A stretch of DNA of 10,000 bases from Penaeus vannamei (Eukaryota; Arthropoda; Malacostraca; Decapoda; Penaeidae), in assembly GCF_042767895.1 (NCBI RefSeq), contig NC_091560.1, forward strand, positions 31,460,900 to 31,470,899, written 5' to 3'. Under the pieces are notes generated by a model. That model ran no database searches, was not told the DNA's origin, and saw only the letters and a program-made list of their open reading frames with translations. Below are positions 7,924-10,000 of this stretch, in pieces. The stretch's first letter is position 1. Each line of letters begins with the position of its first letter. A program made the position numbers and the translations under genes.

Positions 7924-8165
7924 TCATTATCCTTATTGTAATTATAATCATTGTCATTATTACTATTACTGTTATTATTGTTGTTGTTATTATTATTATT
8001 GCTATCATTATTATTATCATTATTATCATTATCATTCTTATAATTATCATTATTATTATTATTATTATTATTATTGTTGTTATTATTATGCATATTAATA
8101 TAATTATTATAATCATTATTATTGTTGTTATTATTATCATTAGTATTATTACTAACATTTTCATT
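7924..8165 (+). repeat. (ATT)n imperfect trinucleotide microsatellite
   Basis: TTATTATTA runs, broken by GTT, ATC and ACT variants, fill about 240 bp of the second intron, with the purest stretch near 8050-8075. Asn-rich and Ile-rich minus-strand open frames over this region are repeat translations. Confidence 0.9.
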
Positions 8166-8530
8166 GCTATTAGCCTTATTGTAATTTCTTTATTGTTATT
8201 ATCACTGTATTGATAATTTACTTAAATAAATACGCGTGTTCTTAATCACAATATGATACAGAAGCCACACACATCCTTTACTCGTAATAATCATCAGTTT
8301 ATATGAATTTGTTTGAATATTTGACTATTGCTGTTCGATTTTCCTTTCGTTGCACGCCTCACCAGGACCTCACGCCCCTCCAAGGTATGGTCAGTGAGTC
8401 TCCTCGTTGTGTGGGAACATAAATGGCTAGAATAAAGGATGACACGAAGCGCCCGCGCCTCGGGCCTCCGCCTTCACCCGAAGGACCGGCGAGAACCTCG
8501 ATCTGAGTCCTTTGCTTGTCTCTCCCGCAG

Positions 8531-9206
8531 GATCCTGAGGAACAAGATCGGGTCGCTGCACCACCTCGGCTCGCAGAGCCCCTACGACGTGAAGCACCCC
8601 GCCTCCTCGCTCTACAACTCGCTCTACCCGGCGGCCGCAGCCTACACCGCCGCCGCCGCAGCCTACTCCTCGATGGCGCCGCCCGCGGCCATGCAGCAGG
8701 GCTCCGCTCAGGTCCCGTCCGCGCCCGTCCCGCCCACGAGCGCCGCCGCCTCCGGCGCGGGTGGCGTGAAGGCGACCACCACGCCCTCGCCGCCGGTGTC
8801 GGGCGCCACCTGCGGCATGGGCGGCATGCGGCCCCACTGGCCGTCGTCGCACACGGTGTCCGACCTGCTGGGCCACGTCAACATGGCCGCCGCCGGCCTG
8901 CCGCGCCACCACCCGATGCAGGACGCCAACAGCTACAACTACTACATGTACTTCCAGTCGTGCGGGCCGCAGAACAACTCGCTGGCGCACAACGGCCTGC
9001 CCAACCACCTCTCGTCCTCGCTCGCCAACGGCTTCTCCAGCCCGCTCGCCAACCCGCTCTCCAACGGCCTCCCCAACGGCCTGTCCAGCGGCCTGGCCAA
9101 CGGCCTCTCCAACGGCCTCTCCAACGGCCTCCAGAACGGCTTCGGGAACCCGCTCAGCTCCATGATGAGCGGCTCGGCCCTCACGCCGCAGACCGCCACG
9201 CTCTAA
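8531..9206 (+). CDS. Poxm: Pax1/9 (pox meso) terminal exon: end of paired domain, octapeptide, C-terminus
   Basis: One base completes an Arg codon, and then ILRNKIGSLHHLG closes the paired domain. The rest is the transactivation/repression region of the factor: an Ala-rich stretch (8631-8666, AAAAYTAAAAAY), Pro/Ser/Ala linkers, then HWPSSHTVSDLLG, whose HTVSDLLG is the octapeptide (eh1-like Groucho-binding motif of Pax proteins). Next come a Tyr/Asn-rich stretch (SYNYYMYFQ) and a tail of NGL-type repeats, ending SALTPQTATL and TAA at 9204-9206. There are 224 codons before the stop. Octapeptide without a homeodomain is the domain plan of Pax1/9, whereas pox neuro and Pax4/6 lack the octapeptide. 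Third codon positions are almost all G or C, producing a long antisense frame that is not a gene. The acceptor CTCTCCCGCAG at 8521-8530 fixes the exon start. Confidence 0.95.
8850..8873 (+). other. Octapeptide motif coding segment (HTVSDLLG)
   Basis: This encodes the eight-residue Pax octapeptide, preceded by HWPSS, a context typical of Pax1/9/pox meso proteins. In the family this motif recruits Groucho/TLE co-repressors. It is about 107 residues after the paired domain ends. Thr and Leu replace the more usual Ser and Ile (HSVSDIL/HSVTDIL) as conservative changes. Confidence 0.88.
8991..9158 (+). repeat. Asn-Gly-Leu coding repeat in C-terminal tail
   Basis: The protein tail repeats four-residue units of the form NGLS/NGLP/SGLA/NGLQ. 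At DNA level there are six consecutive in-frame 12-mers at 9063-9134. Two of them (9099-9110 and 9111-9122) are identical, AACGGCCTCTCC, and the rest differ at one to three bases. Looser LANGF/LANPL units extend to both sides. This suggests recent slippage or unequal-exchange growth of a coding minisatellite. Confidence 0.85.
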
Positions 9207-9322
9207 TGCAGGCAGCGCCGCCCGCGCCCTCACGCCCGCGCCTCCAAACCTCAAGCACCAATTAACCACTCACGCCACGCCCTTCCCATGTTCCCCAACC
9301 ACGAAAGTGACAAACGCAAAAC

Positions 9323-9328
9323 AATAAA
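9323..9328 (+). promoter_or_regulatory. Candidate poly(A) signal AATAAA
   Basis: This is a canonical hexamer on the coding strand, 117 bases after the stop. The downstream 40 bases are A/G-rich rather than GT-rich, which weakens it as the main cleavage signal. Confidence 0.45.
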
Positions 9329-9454
9329 AAAGCGAAAAGACGAGAAAATACAGTCGGCGCTCGAAAAAGCCGCCCCCGACAGACGAGTTTCCAACGCGGC
9401 GGCAGCGCCTTCCCGCGGTGCCCAGCGCCTTAATTCGGGCCATGTGGCGCAGCC

Positions 9455-9520
9455 GGTACACTGCATACCCCCAGCTGGTACACACTGCATGCCCAGACGG
9501 TACATTTACATGCTTAACTA
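9455..9520 (+). repeat. 22-bp triplicated motif
   Basis: Three head-to-tail units begin GGTACA at 9455, 9477 and 9499 with an exact 22-bp period. The first two share GGTACAC...CTGCATrCCC, and the third is more diverged (GGTACATTTACATGC). The unit lies in the presumed 3' UTR, just upstream of ATTAAA. Confidence 0.8.
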
Positions 9521-9523
9521 GCT

Positions 9524-9529
9524 ATTAAA
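9524..9529 (+). promoter_or_regulatory. Candidate poly(A) signal ATTAAA
   Basis: This common variant hexamer is followed about 30-45 bases later by a GT/T-rich stretch (around 9561-9577), the arrangement expected for a cleavage site near 9545-9560. It would give a 3' UTR of about 340 bases. Confidence 0.45.
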
Positions 9530-9540
9530 ACGGAAAGCAA

Positions 9541-10000
9541 CAAAGTGTCGAACCTCTGCGAGTGATTTCTTTATTTGACGCAGACAGAGAGTAAAAGGTC
9601 GACCGTGAAAAAGGTGTCGCTCGTTAAGTACAGTTATTTGGGACTTGAACTTCTGTTTGTTATGGAAATGAATCCAGCCTCCTACCTCTAACAGTGTTAC
9701 TTCATCCAGGATATTCGCTCCTGGTGAGTGTTGTGTACATATACATATGTATATATATATTGTAAATGTGTGTCATGTTTCATTATTCTTGTTAGTTGTT
9801 AAGAAGTGAAAATGTTTGTGTACCTTACTCTTTGTTCATGTTAGTGTGCGAATGAGAGAGCGAGAGAAAGAGAGAGAGAGAGAGCATTATCATCTGACCA
9901 AATAGATTAGGAATTCACAATGTACACGTCATTCATACCATCAAGGGTACATTGCGTCATACGTCATGCAGATATTATGTCAAATGTCCATGTATATGTG
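9541..10000. other. Downstream flank, no gene seen
   Basis: This is AT-rich, mostly unique sequence downstream of the Pax gene. It holds a perfect 16-bp palindrome within an AT run (9739-9754), a short (GA)n microsatellite (about 9853-9884) and three CGTCAT words near the end (9926-9932, 9954-9960, 9961-9967). It could still be 3' UTR if a later poly(A) site is used. Confidence 0.45.

Larger units (their letters stand above)
6820..8530 (+). other. Intron near the end of the paired domain
   Basis: This 1711-bp phase-2 intron splits the Arg codon in SSIS-R-ILRNK. Its donor is CGAG|GTAAGG and its acceptor CTCTCCCGCAG, with a pyrimidine tract from about 8507. It contains a donor-containing tandem array (6807-7330), degenerate GGATATAC repeats (about 7490-7745), an (ATT)n tract (about 7924-8165) and a stretch of unique sequence before the acceptor. 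Confidence 0.92.
9207..9540 (+). other. Probable 3' untranslated region
   Basis: The sequence after the stop has no further conserved coding. It contains AATAAA at 9323-9328 (117 bases after the TAA), a three-copy 22-bp repeat at 9455-9520 and ATTAAA at 9524-9529. The exact 3' end cannot be read from sequence alone. Confidence 0.6.

Noticed and set aside
7848..8164. Asn-rich and Ile-rich minus-strand frames
   Set aside because: Direct translations of the (ATT)n microsatellite inside intron 2.
8366..8384. Possible 19-bp microexon between CACCAG and AAG|GTATGG in intron 2
   Set aside because: Its length is not a multiple of three, so inclusion would shift the frame and destroy ILRNKIG, and the paired domain is already continuous without it.
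8427..9269. Minus-strand open frame of 280 codons over the terminal Pax exon
   Set aside because: It arises because sense third codon positions are nearly all G or C, which removes antisense stops. The sense strand has clear paired-domain and octapeptide coding.
9288..9521. Plus-strand 77-codon frame after the Pax stop
   Set aside because: It runs through the 3' UTR and its 22-bp repeat, has no family resemblance, and is probably chance.

Overview
The window looks like nuclear DNA of an invertebrate animal, most likely an arthropod and plausibly a decapod crustacean such as a penaeid shrimp. Three things point that way: spliced coding exons with canonical GT-AG introns, a paired-box gene of the Pax1/9 (pox meso) type, and an extreme load of (CT)n/(GA)n, (ATT)n and longer tandem arrays. 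The species is an inference. No bacterial gene, tRNA, rRNA, CRISPR array or recognisable transposon protein was found.

Layout. Bases 1-235 are unremarkable. Bases 262-3800 alternate between long pyrimidine-rich tracts (262-793, 1099-1343, 2718-3689) and purine-rich tracts (1504-1765, 1911-2297, 3723-3799), separated by short unique spacers. Bases 3800-5460 are mostly unique sequence, with a CpG-rich patch at 4195-4440. They probably belong to the upstream flank or first intron of the Pax gene.

The one confident gene is on the plus strand. Its exons are 5494-5674, 6622-6819 and 8531-9206 (stop TAA at 9204-9206). They join in frame into 350 complete codons: a full paired domain, an octapeptide (HTVSDLLG), an Ala-rich stretch and an Asn-Gly-Leu repeat tail, with no homeodomain. 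The start codon is in an upstream exon that I could not identify. The 3' UTR follows, with candidate poly(A) signals at 9323 and 9524 and a 22-bp triplication at 9455-9520.

The most unusual observation concerns both internal introns. Each begins with a tandem array whose first copy is the exon-intron junction itself, so imperfect copies of the exon end plus splice donor recur downstream. They lie at 5821 and 5952 in the first intron, and at 6954, 7084, 7197 and 7297 in the second. Each intron thus carries a series of pseudo-donors, and in both cases reading past the true donor meets a TAA at once.
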